Shown: one piece after another, positions 31,050 through 40,641 of the stretch
How the letters are laid out: every line of letters starts with the position of its first letter
How positions within the stretch are numbered: position 1 is the first letter of the stretch
NCBI GenBank assembly: GCA_026914155.1
Contig: JAPPGH010000050.1
Span: 62,001 to 126,000 of the forward strand
DNA from: Candidatus Palauibacter rhopaloidicola
GTDB taxonomy: Bacteria; Gemmatimonadota; Gemmatimonadetes; Palauibacterales; Palauibacteraceae
Direction of reading: 5' to 3'
DNA: 64,000 nucleotides
Program-made: the position numbers and the translations under genes
Notes under the pieces: model-generated
What the model saw: the letters and a program-made list of their open reading frames with translations, nothing else
Told to the model about the DNA's origin: nothing
Database searches by the model: none

Positions 31050-33769
31050 ACGGGTTCGACCCTCACGGGGCAGACCTTCAGCTCGGCCGTGTGCGTGATC
31101 GGGTCGTAGCCGCCTCCGGTGAGGAAGTTCACCGGCACATCGTTGAAGCTGAATGACGCGAACACGGTTCCTGGCGGGGATCGGTCGTTCGCCTCGACCT
31201 TGATCCGCACCTGGCCGCGCGGGCTTGACATCATCGCCCAGCCGCCGTCCTCGAGACCCCATTTCGACACGTCGGCCGGGTGCATCTCGAGGCTCTCTTC
31301 CGACAACAGGTACTCGATCCCCGCGGCTCGCCCCGTCTGCGTTCTCGTGTGATAGGCCGGCAGTCGGCGCCCGGTCGTAAGCCAGATCGGGTATTCCTCC
31401 GAGATCGTCTCGGCCGGATCCCGGTACCGGATCATCTGGAAGATCCCGCGGCCGTTCTCGAACTCGCCCTTGTGAAGGATCGGCGTGCCGGGGTGACCCC
31501 GCTCCGGCACCGGCCAGTGATACTCGCCGTCCGCGATGAGATCCCAGTCGATTCCGGCGTAGATCGGCGAAAGGGAGCAGAGCTCGTTGAACACCTGCTT
31601 GGCCGACTCGAACTCGAAGCCCTCCAAGCCCATGCGCTGCGCGATGCGCGACACGCACCACCAGTCGGGTTTCGCCTCGCCCGGCGGATCCACCGCCTTC
31701 CGGAGGCGCTGAACCCGCCGCTCCGTATTCGAGCACACGCCGTCCGTCTCCGCCCACGCGGTGGCAGGGAGCACGACATCGGCCAACTGCGCCGTCTCGG
31801 TGAGGAAGATGTCGATCACGACGAGATGGTCGAGACTCCTGAGCGCATGCTCGCAATGCTCCCGGTCGGGATCCGTCACGACGGTGTTCTCGCCATTGAT
31901 GATCATGGCGCGGATCCGGTCGCCGCACATATCGAGCGCCGTGACCTTCGTGGGACCCAGTTCGAGGTCTACCTCCCGGCCGTAGGCGGCGGCGAACTTC
32001 GCCTGGTACGCCGGGTCGCGCACGTCCTGGAAGCCGGGGTAGTTGTTCGGCAGCGCCCCGGAGTCTCCCGCGCCCTGGATGTTGTTCTGGCCGCGCATCG
32101 GATTGATCCCGGTGCCCTCGCGGCCGACGTTGCCGGTCATGAGGGCGAGATTGCAGAGGCTCTGCACGTTGTCCACGCCGCAGATGTGCTCCGTGATCCC
32201 GAGCGTGTAGTAGATCGCTCCGCGTTCGGCCTTTGCATACCAGCGCGCCGCCTCCGCGATCAGCTTCGCGTCCACCCCGGTGATGGATTCGGCCCATTCC
32301 GGCGGGTACTCCAGGACGTGCTCGACGAAGTCCCGGCCTTCCGTCGTGCGATCGGCCACAAAGCCCTCGTCCATCAGCCCCTCGCGGGCGATCGTGTGCG
32401 CCATGCCGAGCAACAGGGCGACGTCCGACCCCACCCTCAGCGGCAGGTAAATGTCGGCCATCTCGGCCAGCGCGATACGCCTGGGATCGGCGACGATGAG
32501 CTTGGCGCCCCGGGCCACCGCGCGCTTGATGCGGGTGGCCGCGACGGGATGGCACTCGGTCATGTTGGTCCCGATGCAGAAGATCACATCGGGCTTATCC
32601 ATGTCCGCGAGCGGATTCGACATCGCCCCCCGTCCGATAGAGGCCGCCAGACCGGCGACCGTGGGAGCGTGTCAAGCACGGCTGCAGTTGTCGATCTGGT
32701 TCGTACCGAACGCGCCTCGGATGAACCGCTGCATCATGTAGGCCGCCTCGTGCGGCGCGCGTCCGGAGGCGACGCCGTACACGGAGTGCCGGCCGTGATC
32801 CTCCACCGCCGCCGTGAACCCCGCCGCCGCGCGGTCGAGTGCCGTGTCCCAGTCGGTCTCGTGGAGTTCGCCGTCCTCGCCCCGCACCATCGGATAGGCC
32901 AGCCGGTCGGGGTGCTGCACGAAGTCGAACGCGAACTGCCCCTTGACGCAGAGCGCGCCCTCGTTGGCGGGTCCATCCATCGCCGGCTGGACGCCGATCA
33001 GCTTGTCGCCCCGGGACAGCAGGTCGACGGAACACCCGACGCCGCAGTAGGGGCAGACGGTCCGCGTCTTCTCGGTCTCGCCCGGCACGTCGGCGTTCGC
33101 GAGCGCCTTGATGTCGGCGAGGGCCCCGGTCGGGCAGGTCTGGATGCACTGCCCGCAGAACGTGCAGGCGGAGTCCCCCAGCAGGCCCTCGAACTCCGTC
33201 GTGATCTGCGTCTCGAACCCGCGGTTCATGACCGAGATCGCGTAGTCTCCCTCCTGCTCGGCGCACACCCGCACGCAGCGGTAGCAGGAGATGCAGTTCT
33301 CGTAGTCGCGGAGGATGAAGGGGTTGTCGTCGTCCGGCCGGCTGCGGCCGGATCTGGCCCCGGCGAAGCGGCCCGTTCGGGCCTCGTAACGGTCGAGGAG
33401 GACCGCCATCTCCTGCGAAGCGTATCCGGAGAGGGGGTCGACATCCGTGTCGCGGTTCTCGGAGGCGACCATCTCCATGAGCACGCGGCGGTGCATGTCG
33501 AGCCGCGCCGAACGGGTCGTGATCCGCATCCCGGGCTCCGCCTGCATGGTGCAGGAAGCGACCGGGTTGCGGGCGCCGTCGAGTTCCACGATGCAGAGGC
33601 GGCAGCCGCCGAAGGCTTCCAGGCGCGGATCGTAGCACAGCGTCGGGATCTCCTTGCGGTGCCGCTCGGAGACCTCGTACAGGCTCTCGCCCCGACGAAC
33701 GCCGACCTTCTCGCCGTCGAGCGTGATCTCGAAGTCGAAGCCCGTGCCGTTGCCCGAATTGTCGCTCAA
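31046..33769 (-). CDS. fdhA: NAD-type formate dehydrogenase alpha subunit, selenocysteine-containing
   Basis: FdhA oxidises formate at a Mo or W bis-MGD centre. It is a single 907-aa frame only if the TGA at 32672-32674 is read as Sec366: the sequence runs IDNCSRA-U-HAPTVAGLA, exactly the family's catalytic Sec/Cys site. Order: 2Fe-2S ferredoxin domain (Cys45, 56, 59, 73), two 4Fe-4S sets (Cys159-169, Cys202-212), the catalytic-domain 4Fe-4S cluster (Cys239, 242, 246, 274), then the molybdopterin domains (RGQNNIQGAGDSG). TTG 33769 has GGAGG six bases upstream. A SECIS hairpin follows the TGA. The fdsGB gene lies 118 bp upstream. The convergent aconitase-like gene overlaps by 4 bp. Confidence 0.95.
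32643..32674 (-). promoter_or_regulatory. Bacterial SECIS element of fdhA, with UGA codon
   Basis: On the minus strand the UGA (32672-32674) is followed by 18 nt, then a hairpin GUCGCC (32654-32659) / GGCGGC (32643-32648), six pairs including one G-U, closing a GGUCU loop (32649-32653). E. coli fdhF has the same GGUCU loop at the same short distance. It fits SelB-dependent recoding. Confidence 0.88.
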
Positions 33770-33887
33770 AACCCACCTCCGGAGGCGCGAGGACCACGCA
33801 CCGCTGGAAACTGCCGGGCCCACTAACATGACGCGCGGCGCGCGTGGCGACAAATCCGGATGGCGCCCCCTGTCCGAAAACCTCTCC

Positions 33888-35552
33888 CTAGGCGGACTCG
33901 GTGACGTGCCTCGACACGCGATCCGGGAAGTACCGGATCAGGCTCTCCGTGATGAGCGGGGCCGCCTGACCCAGGCCGCACGCGCTCGTCTGCATCATCG
34001 TGTCGCCCAGATCGTGCACCTCATCGATCCAGGCGCCGATGTCGGGCGGGCCGTCGCCGTGCAGGCGCTCCGTCAGGCGCTGTGTGCCGATGCGGCAGGG
34101 GAAGCACTTGCCGCAGGATTCCTCGGCGAAGAACTCCATGGCGGAATGCGCGACTTCGATCATGTCTCGCGAGTCGTCGAACACCATGATGCCGCCCGCC
34201 CCCAGGAAAGACCCCTTCGAGCGGATGTCGGGTTCGTCCAGTGTGACGTCGAGCGCCTCGCCCGCCAGGAAGCCGCCAGAGAGCCCTGCCATCGTCACCG
34301 CCTGGATCTTCCGCCCGCCCGGCACGCCGCCGGCCAGGTCGTCGATCAGCGTCATCAGCGGGAAGCCCATCGGTACTTCGTAGTTGCCGGGGCGCGTGAC
34401 GTCCCCGGAGAGCGAGATCACCTTCGTGCCCGCGTGGTCGCCGATCCCGAGGTCCCGATACCAGTCGGCGCCGTGCACGAGGATGTGGGGCACGGAAGCC
34501 AGCGTCTCGACGTTGTTCACGACCGTGGGAAGGTCCTCGTACCCGTGCGTCACCGGGAAGGGCGGCCGGTTGCGCGGGAACGGGTGCTTGCCCTCCAGGC
34601 TGTTGAGGAGCGACGTCTCCTCGCCGCAGATGTAGGCGCCCGCGCCACGGCGCACCCAGAGGTCGAACGGCCGCCCGGGCCCCAGGGCTTGCGGTCCCAG
34701 CAGCCCGGCGCCGCGGGCCTCTTCCAGGGCCGTCTCCAGGATGCGCAGCGTATCCGGGTATTCGTAGCGGAGGTAGATGAACCCCCGCGTGGCGCCCGTC
34801 GCGAAGCCGACGGCGATCATCCCTTCGATCACCGCGTGCGGGTCGTAGTCCATCAGGGCCCGGTCCTTGAAGCAGCCCGGCTCCCCCTCGTCCGCGTTGC
34901 AGACGATGGTCTTGGGCTCGCCCGCGGCCTCCGCCACCGCGCGCCACTTCCGCCCGGTCGGGAAGCCGGCGCCGCCCCGCCCCGCCAGGCCGCTCGCGTC
35001 GATGGCATCGAGCAGCGACCCGGGCCGCCCGCGGAGGGCGTTCTCGAGACCGGAATACCCGCCCGTCGCCCGATAGCCCGCCAGCGTCGCGCGTCCGGGA
35101 GTTCGGATGTGCGCGAATACGCATTCCTCGATGTCCGGGTGTGGAGCGGGAGGGAGAGGAGAGGGTCGAGAGGCGAGCTCAGCGACCGTGGTTCCGCAGA
35201 GGACCCGGTCCCGATCCAGGACGGGAATCGGCTCGTCGCAGCGGCCGGGGCAGGGCATCGCATGCGCGTTCGGCACCGCGGCCAGCAGTTCGTCCGCCCC
35301 CTGCAGGGCACAGATGGGTCCGGTGCAGATCCGGGCGCGCGCGTACCCCCCGGCGTCCCGTGCGAAGTGGTGATAGAACGTTACCGTACCGAAGAGATCC
35401 GCGATCGGGATCCGCAGGTCGTCGGAGATGGCGCGCAGGGCGTTCTCCGAGAGGTGTCCGTCCCTCTCGTGGAACTCGTGCAGCAGGGGGAGCAGAGGAG
35501 CGGGCTCCTCCCGCCACTTCGCGAGGAGTTCCGCGTCCGAGGGCGTGTTCAT
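33888..35552 (-). CDS. Formate dehydrogenase beta subunit, FdsG-FdsB (NuoE-NuoF) fusion
   Basis: This 554-aa protein joins two subunits. Residues 1 to about 125 are NuoE/FdsG-like, with a 2Fe-2S set Cys76, Cys81, Cys101, Cys105 (ICTGPICALQG, CPGRCDEP). Residues from about 150 are NuoF/FdsB-like, with the NADH/FMN-binding GLAGRGGAGFPTGRKW, CNADEGEPGCFKDRALM and YICGEETSLLNSLEG, and the 4Fe-4S ligands ESCGKCFPCRIGT and SACGLG. It transfers electrons from FdhA to NAD+. The fusion replaces separate fdsG and fdsB genes. The ATG at 35550-35552 starts at the FdsG N-terminus. It is divergent from fdhD. Confidence 0.93.
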   Translation of the reverse strand: MNTPSDAELLAKWREEPAPLLPLLHEFHERDGHLSENALRAISDDLRIPIADLFGTVTFYHHFARDAGGYARARICTGPICALQGADELLAAVPNAHAMPCPGRCDEPIPVLDRDRVLCGTTVAELASRPSPLPPAPHPDIEECVFAHIRTPGRATLAGYRATGGYSGLENALRGRPGSLLDAIDASGLAGRGGAGFPTGRKWRAVAEAAGEPKTIVCNADEGEPGCFKDRALMDYDPHAVIEGMIAVGFATGATRGFIYLRYEYPDTLRILETALEEARGAGLLGPQALGPGRPFDLWVRRGAGAYICGEETSLLNSLEGKHPFPRNRPPFPVTHGYEDLPTVVNNVETLASVPHILVHGADWYRDLGIGDHAGTKVISLSGDVTRPGNYEVPMGFPLMTLIDDLAGGVPGGRKIQAVTMAGLSGGFLAGEALDVTLDEPDIRSKGSFLGAGGIMVFDDSRDMIEVAHSAMEFFAEESCGKCFPCRIGTQRLTERLHGDGPPDIGAWIDEVHDLGDTMMQTSACGLGQAAPLITESLIRYFPDRVSRHVTESA

Positions 35553-35744
35553 GCCGTCATAGTTACCCGCAGACGCGAACAGCGGCAAACGACCTCCATC
35601 CGCGCGGGACGTCGCCCCCCCAGTCTCGGGGGCGCCCGTTCGGCGTCCGGCACGACGGCGCGCGTGGCGCCTGCTCCGGCACTCCCGATAGCTCGCGCGT
35701 TTCCGGGACACGACACCCGCGCGTCGACACCGTAACTTCGGTCC

Positions 35745-36581
35745 ATGATTACGCCCCGAAGGAACACCGCCCGCGTCGACATCGATCGCGTGTCCGAAGC
35801 TTCGAGCCGGAGGCGGCGCGACGCCGTCGCGGTCGAAGAGCCGCTGGAGATCCGGATCGCGCCCGCAGGCGGAGGAGAGCACCAGGTGGCCGTGACGATG
35901 CGCACGCCGGGGGATGACTTCGACCTCACGGCCGGGTTCCTCTTCTCGGAGGGGCTGCTGGGACAGCGGGCCGATATCGCCGACCTGCGGTACTGCGTCG
36001 ACGTGGAGACGCAGGAATACAACATCGTCACCGCGCATCTGAGCGAGACGGCGCGCTTCGATCCGGCGGAGCTGACTCGGAACTTCTATACGACGTCGAG
36101 TTGCGGGGTCTGCGGAAAGGCCTCCCTCGAGGCAATCGAGATCCGCGGCTGTGCCCCTGTGCCGGCCGAGGGCCCGACCGTGGCGGCCGAGATCGTGCGC
36201 ACCCTCCCGGGCGCGCTTCGGCGCCGCCAGCCGGTGTTCGAACGGACAGGCGGACTGCATGCGGCCGGCCTGTTCGACACGGCAGGTGAACTGCGCCTCC
36301 TGCGCGAAGACATCGGACGCCACAACGCGCTCGACAAGGTGATCGGCGACCGATTCCTCCGGGAAGCTCTGCCCCTGGGCGACACGGTGCTGGCCGTGAG
36401 CGGCCGAGCTTCCTTCGAGATCATGCAGAAGGCGCTCGCCGCCGGAATCCCGATCGTCGCGGCCGTGGGCGCCCCCTCGAGCCTCGCCGTCGACGTGGCC
36501 GAAGAGTTCGCGATGACGCTGATCGGCTTCGCGAAGCCGACGGGATTCAACATCTACACCGGGCGCCACCGCGTCGGCTGA
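35745..36581 (+). CDS. fdhD: Formate dehydrogenase accessory sulfurtransferase FdhD
   Basis: FdhD transfers sulfur from a cysteine desulfurase to the bis-MGD cofactor, a step formate dehydrogenases need for activity. The 278-aa protein has VAVTMRTPGDDFDLTAGFLFSEG split over two family motifs, the sulfur-relay Cys pair in SSCGVCGKASLEAI, LREDIGRHNALDKV and SGRASFEIMQKAL. It is transcribed away from the fdhA/fdsGB genes across a 192-bp gap that must hold both promoters, and clearly serves the adjacent enzyme. Confidence 0.96.
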   Translation: MITPRRNTARVDIDRVSEASSRRRRDAVAVEEPLEIRIAPAGGGEHQVAVTMRTPGDDFDLTAGFLFSEGLLGQRADIADLRYCVDVETQEYNIVTAHLSETARFDPAELTRNFYTTSSCGVCGKASLEAIEIRGCAPVPAEGPTVAAEIVRTLPGALRRRQPVFERTGGLHAAGLFDTAGELRLLREDIGRHNALDKVIGDRFLREALPLGDTVLAVSGRASFEIMQKALAAGIPIVAAVGAPSSLAVDVAEEFAMTLIGFAKPTGFNIYTGRHRVG

Positions 36582-36656
36582 AGAACCGGATGGACCCTGA
36601 CTTCCCTGCGAGGGTCGGGCACAACGGGAACGCGCGGGTCTCCCGGGCTCGGATCC

Positions 36657-38129
36657 TCAGGGCGGTAGCGCGCGCCCGATTCTGAGCGCGAGGTCGACGG
36701 CCGACTTCCTCCAGCCCGTCAGCGTCGACCTGCGGTAGGCATCGGCGGTACGCTTCACGCCCTCGCTCATCGTCGGGTACGGATGGACCAGCGACGCGAG
36801 CGTGCCCAGCTTCACCCCCGCCTTCATGGCGAGCGAAATCTCCGCAATCATCGTCCCCGCGCCGGGCGCCAGGATGTGTCCGCCCAGAATCCGGCCCCCC
36901 TTTCCGACGACGATCTTCACGCGGCCCATGGCGGCGCGCTCGGCGATCGCCCGGTCGAGGTTCCCGATGTCGTAGACGTGGGCGGAGACCGAGTCCCCGT
37001 GCCGGTCGCGGGCCTCGGCTTCGGTGAGACCGACGTGCGCGAGTTCAGGGTCGGTATAGGTGCACCAGGGAATCACGCGATAGTCGATGTTCGCGCGCAC
37101 GGGGAAGAGCGCGTTCTGGACCACGGTGCGCGCTTCGTGGTCGGCGACGTGCGTGAACAGGAACCCGCCGGTCACATCGCCGGCCGCGAAGATGTGCTTG
37201 CGGGAGGTGCGAAGCTTGGAGTCGACGGTGACCCAGCCTCCGGCCGTCTCGACCCCCGCCGTGTCCAGCCCCAGATCCTCCGTGTTGGGCGCACGTCCCG
37301 CGGCGACGAGGACCTCGTCGACTTCAAATGTCTCGGCACGCTCCTCCGCGCTCCGCCCTTCCTCCGCGACCGCGGGGGGCGCGATCGTCACCCGTCGCCG
37401 GTCTCCGACGCGGTCGACGCGCGTCACGATTCGGCCCGTCCGGATACGGATACCCTCATCCCGCAGCCTGCTCGTCAGCAGGTCCGCGAGTTCGGGTTCC
37501 TCGCGCACCATGAGCCGGTCGAGCAGTTCGACGACCGTGACCTCGGCCCCGAGACGGCGATACGCCTGGGCGAGTTCGACGCCGATCGGCCCGCCGCCGA
37601 CCACCGCGAGCGAGGCGGGGATCGTGTCCCGGTCGAACGCCTCCGCATGCGTGAAGTAGCCCGCCGCCTCGAGCCCCGGGATCGGGGGCACCGCGGCTCT
37701 GGAGCCGGTGGCGATCACGAAGCGGCGCGCGCGGAGGCGCCGGCCGTCCACCTCGACTTCGTGCGGCGACACGAAGCGCGCCGCCCCCTCGACCACATCG
37801 ACGCCCATGGCGCGAAAACGCTCCGGATCGTCGTGCGGCTCGATCTGCGCGCGGACATCGCGGACGCTCGAGAGCACGTCGGTGGCTTCGATGTCCTGCC
37901 GCGGGATCCCGAGGCCGAACGAGCCCGCGTCGCGAACGTGCCGCGCCACCCGGGCCGAGCCGATGAGCGCCTTGGAAGGCACGCAGCCGGTCCACAGGCA
38001 GTCGCCGCCAAGGCGGTCGCGCTCGACCAGGGCCACGCTCGCACCCAGCCCAGCGCCCCCGGCCGCCGTGACAAGACCCGCGGTCCCTCCGCCGATGGCG
38101 ACGATGTCGAACGTCCGGTCTCGAACCAC
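36657..38129 (-). CDS. FAD-dependent disulfide oxidoreductase, mercuric reductase-like
   Basis: The 490-aa flavoprotein belongs to the pyridine nucleotide-disulfide oxidoreductase family. It has an FAD motif (FDIVAIGGGTAGLVTA), the redox disulfide in GGDCLWTGCVPSKAL, the NAD(P) motif LAVVGGGPIGVELAQAYRR, FAAGDVTGGFLFTHVA and a C-terminal dimerisation domain with HPYPTMSEGVKRTADAYR. It has neither the MerA N-terminal metal-binding domain nor the C-terminal Cys pair, so it is an uncharacterised MerA/Lpd relative. A role as dihydrolipoamide dehydrogenase is less likely than thiol or quinone redox work. It is divergent from the ceramide operon. Confidence 0.88.
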   Translation of the reverse strand: MVRDRTFDIVAIGGGTAGLVTAAGGAGLGASVALVERDRLGGDCLWTGCVPSKALIGSARVARHVRDAGSFGLGIPRQDIEATDVLSSVRDVRAQIEPHDDPERFRAMGVDVVEGAARFVSPHEVEVDGRRLRARRFVIATGSRAAVPPIPGLEAAGYFTHAEAFDRDTIPASLAVVGGGPIGVELAQAYRRLGAEVTVVELLDRLMVREEPELADLLTSRLRDEGIRIRTGRIVTRVDRVGDRRRVTIAPPAVAEEGRSAEERAETFEVDEVLVAAGRAPNTEDLGLDTAGVETAGGWVTVDSKLRTSRKHIFAAGDVTGGFLFTHVADHEARTVVQNALFPVRANIDYRVIPWCTYTDPELAHVGLTEAEARDRHGDSVSAHVYDIGNLDRAIAERAAMGRVKIVVGKGGRILGGHILAPGAGTMIAEISLAMKAGVKLGTLASLVHPYPTMSEGVKRTADAYRRSTLTGWRKSAVDLALRIGRALPP

Positions 38130-38186
38130 GTTGCTCCTCCCTGTGGAAGGTGAGCGATTTCACCGGGCCACCATGCCCGTTTTTCC

Positions 38187-38215
38187 TTGCCGGGCGTCCC
38201 GATTCGCGCTTAGCT
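38187..38215 (+). promoter_or_regulatory. Probable promoter of the ceramide operon
   Basis: TTGCCG (38187-38192), a 17-bp spacer and TTAGCT (38210-38215) match the spacing and -10 sequence of the promoter at 27855-27883. Transcription would start about 38222, essentially at the GTG 38223 start codon, so the message could be leaderless; ATG 38268 would give a 45-nt leader. Confidence 0.45.
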
Positions 38216-38222
38216 TCGCTTC

Positions 38223-39470
38223 GTGCAGAATCCTACATCCCAAGCTGCGGTGTCCCGGTCGGGCTCAATGAAAAGCCGCGTCCAACCGCCTTCGATCCTT
38301 GCCAAGTGTCGTGAACTAGCGACCGTGCACGACCTCCGCGAGGCCGGTCTCTATCCGTACTTCATGCCCATCGAGGCCTCTCACGACACGTGGGTCGTCA
38401 TCGACGGCGCTCGCAAGATCATGGTGGGCTCCAACAATTACATGGGACTCACGCACGATCCGCGCGTCCTCGAAGCGGCCCGCGAGGCCCTCAACAAGTT
38501 CGGAAGCGGCAATACGGGCAGCCGCTTCCTCAACGGCAACCTCGATCTTCATGAGCAACTCGAAGCCGAACTCGCGGATTTCACCGGCATGGAGGCCGCG
38601 CTCGTATTCTCGACCGGCTACCAGACGAATCTGGGCACGCTGGGCGCATTGATCGGTCGCGCGGACACCGTCTACATCGACAAGCTCGACCATGCCAGCC
38701 TCCAGGACGGTGTGCGTCTGGGGCTCGGCCGCACGCGCCGCTTCAACCACAACGACTTCGCGACCCTGCGCCGCATGCTCGAGGCCGAGCCGGCCTCGCG
38801 CGGCAAGCTTATCGCGGTGGACGGCGTGTACAGCATGGAAGGCGACATCGCGGATCTGCCCACGCTGGTCGAGCTGAGGCGAGAGTACGACGCGGCCATC
38901 CTGGTGGATGACGCGCACGCCGTGGGCGTGCTGGGCGAGACCGGAGCCGGGACCGCCGAGCACTGGGGGCTCACCGACGAGGTGGACCTGATCCTGGGCA
39001 CCTTCTCCAAGTCCTTCGCCTCGATCGGTGGTTTCGTGGCGGGCCGCGCCGACGTCATCGACTACCTCCAGCATAACGCCCGCGCGCTCATGTTCAGTGC
39101 GAGCATGCCTCCCGCATCCGCCGCCACCGTGCTCAAGGCGCTGGAGATCATCCGCGATGAACCGGAGCGCCGGGAGCAGCTCTGGAAGAACACGTACAGG
39201 ATGATGGAGGGCTTCAAGTCGATCGGGTTCGATATCGGACCGACCGAGACCCCGATCGTCCCCATTCTCATCGGGCCCATGGAGAAGACCTTCGTGTTCT
39301 GGCGCGCCCTGTTCGAGGCGGGCGTCTTCACGAACCCGGTCGTGCCGCCGGCCGTTCCCGAGGGGAGTTGCCGCCTGCGCACGAGCTACATGGCCACGCA
39401 CTCGGACGACGACCTCGATTTCGTGCTCGAACAGGTGGAACGCGTGGGGAAGAAGCTCGGCGTCGTCTGA
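38223..39470 (+). CDS. spt: Serine palmitoyltransferase (alpha-oxoamine synthase)
   Basis: This PLP enzyme condenses serine with a fatty acyl thioester to 3-ketosphinganine, the first step of sphingolipid synthesis. The 415-aa protein has YFMPIEASHDTWVVIDGARK, VGSNNYMGLTHDPRV, GSGNTGSRFLNGNLDLHEQL, DHASLQDG, DDAHAVGVLGETG and the PLP lysine in GTFSKSFASIGG. From FSASMPPASAATV to NPVVPPAVPEG and RTSYMATHSDDDLD it follows Bacteroidetes-type SPT much more closely than KBL or BioF. Start is GTG 38223, or ATG 38268 (400 aa). It heads a four-gene operon. Confidence 0.88.
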   Translation: MQNPTSQAAVSRSGSMKSRVQPPSILAKCRELATVHDLREAGLYPYFMPIEASHDTWVVIDGARKIMVGSNNYMGLTHDPRVLEAAREALNKFGSGNTGSRFLNGNLDLHEQLEAELADFTGMEAALVFSTGYQTNLGTLGALIGRADTVYIDKLDHASLQDGVRLGLGRTRRFNHNDFATLRRMLEAEPASRGKLIAVDGVYSMEGDIADLPTLVELRREYDAAILVDDAHAVGVLGETGAGTAEHWGLTDEVDLILGTFSKSFASIGGFVAGRADVIDYLQHNARALMFSASMPPASAATVLKALEIIRDEPERREQLWKNTYRMMEGFKSIGFDIGPTETPIVPILIGPMEKTFVFWRALFEAGVFTNPVVPPAVPEGSCRLRTSYMATHSDDDLDFVLEQVERVGKKLGVV

Positions 39471-39486
39471 ACCGGCGCCTCCCACC

Positions 39487-40617
39487 ATGACGAGTCTCGC
39501 TCCCTCCGTGCGCGTCGTCCCCGTCGAGAGCCGCGCCGATCTCAAACGCTTCATCGACCTGCCGTGGTCGATCTATCGCGGCGATCCCGACTGGGTGCCC
39601 CCGCTGAAACGGGACGTGCGGGCCGCCTTCGATGCCGCGAAACACCCGTTCCACCTGCATTCGGAGGTCCAGCCCTACCTCGCGTTGCGCGACGGCCGGG
39701 CCGTGGGCCGGATCTGCGCGATCCGGAACCGGAATCACGAGCGGGTGCACGATGAGTCCACAGGGTTCTTCGGCTGGTTCGAGTGCGTCGACGACCCGGA
39801 GGTGGCCGGGGCGCTGCTCGACGCGGTCCGGGCCTGGCTCCGGGAACGCGGGCTTACCGCGATGCGGGGTCCCACGAGCTTCTCGACCAACGAGACGTGC
39901 GGCCTGCTCATCGACGGAGATCCCGGGCCGCCGGTCGTCCTCATGGCCTACAACCCGCCGTACTATCCCGCGCTGATGGAGGCCGCGGGGCTGCGGAAGG
40001 TCAAGGATCTCTTCGCCTGGCTCATGAAGAAGGGCGATTGGCCGCCGCACCTCTTCCGCGCCGAAAAGGTCGTGACCCGAAGGTACGGCATCCGGATCAA
40101 GACGCTGGACATGTCGCGCTTCGACGAAGAACTCGGCCGCGTCCAGCGCCTGTACAACGCGGCGTGGGAGAAGAACTGGGGTTTCGTCCCCATGACCGAG
40201 GCCGAGATGGATCACATGGCGGCAGAGCTCAAACCCATACTCGACCCCGAGCTCGCGCTCTTCGCGGAGACGCCGGAGGGCGAGACCGCCGGCTTCGCCC
40301 TTGCCCTCCCGGACTTCAACCAGGTGCTGCGCCGGATGAACGGCCGGCTCTTCCCCTTCGGGATTCTCAAGGCGCTCATCTACAGGCGGAGAATCACGTG
40401 CATGCGCGTGATCATCCTGGGACTTGCCGAGGAGTGGCGCGGCAAGGCCGTCGATGTCCTCCTCTATCTCTGGCTGTTCAGGAAGGGGATCGCCGCCGGG
40501 ATGACGTCCGCCGAGCAGTCCTGGATCCTCGAGGACAACCAGAAGATGAACCAGGCCATCGAGCGTCTCGGCGGCAGGGTCTACCGGACCTACCGGCTGT
40601 ACGAAGCGGCGCTGTAG
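39487..40617 (+). CDS. GNAT-fold N-acyltransferase, candidate bacterial ceramide synthase
   Basis: This 376-aa GNAT-like protein has DLPWSIYRGDPDWVPPL near the N-terminus, FFGWFECVDDPEVAGALLD, RGPTSFSTNETCGLL, YNPPYYPALMEAAG and a C-terminal IILGLAEEWRGKAVDVLL. The family (YghO-like, often annotated hypothetical) is recurrently found beside spt genes. In Caulobacter an acyltransferase of this broad type was reported as the bacterial ceramide synthase that N-acylates the long-chain base. That role here is inferred from the operon: 17 bp after spt, 25 bp before the reductase. Confidence 0.75.
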   Translation: MTSLAPSVRVVPVESRADLKRFIDLPWSIYRGDPDWVPPLKRDVRAAFDAAKHPFHLHSEVQPYLALRDGRAVGRICAIRNRNHERVHDESTGFFGWFECVDDPEVAGALLDAVRAWLRERGLTAMRGPTSFSTNETCGLLIDGDPGPPVVLMAYNPPYYPALMEAAGLRKVKDLFAWLMKKGDWPPHLFRAEKVVTRRYGIRIKTLDMSRFDEELGRVQRLYNAAWEKNWGFVPMTEAEMDHMAAELKPILDPELALFAETPEGETAGFALALPDFNQVLRRMNGRLFPFGILKALIYRRRITCMRVIILGLAEEWRGKAVDVLLYLWLFRKGIAAGMTSAEQSWILEDNQKMNQAIERLGGRVYRTYRLYEAAL

Positions 40618-40641
40618 GCCCTTTACTATGTCGCTTTACTC

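Noticed and set aside
29004..32555. 1183-codon open frame on the minus strand opposite the aconitase-like gene
   Set aside because: It is a shadow frame produced by GC-rich codon bias. It crosses two well-supported genes on different strands and its translation is low-complexity without any family motif.
32672..32674. Frameshift or pseudogene explanation for the split fdhA
   Set aside because: Both halves are in the same phase, joined by a single TGA at the catalytic Sec position with a SECIS hairpin, so no frameshift is needed.
36657..38129. Assignment of the flavin oxidoreductase as mercuric reductase or as the E3 of the oxoacid dehydrogenase
   Set aside because: It lacks the C-terminal Cys pair and metal-binding domain of MerA, and nothing in sequence or position ties it to E1-beta/E2.
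38164..38184. CGGGC/GCCCG hairpin followed by five T as a terminator
   Set aside because: No plus-strand gene ends upstream of it and the stem is only 5 bp; it lies just before the predicted spt promoter and is probably incidental.
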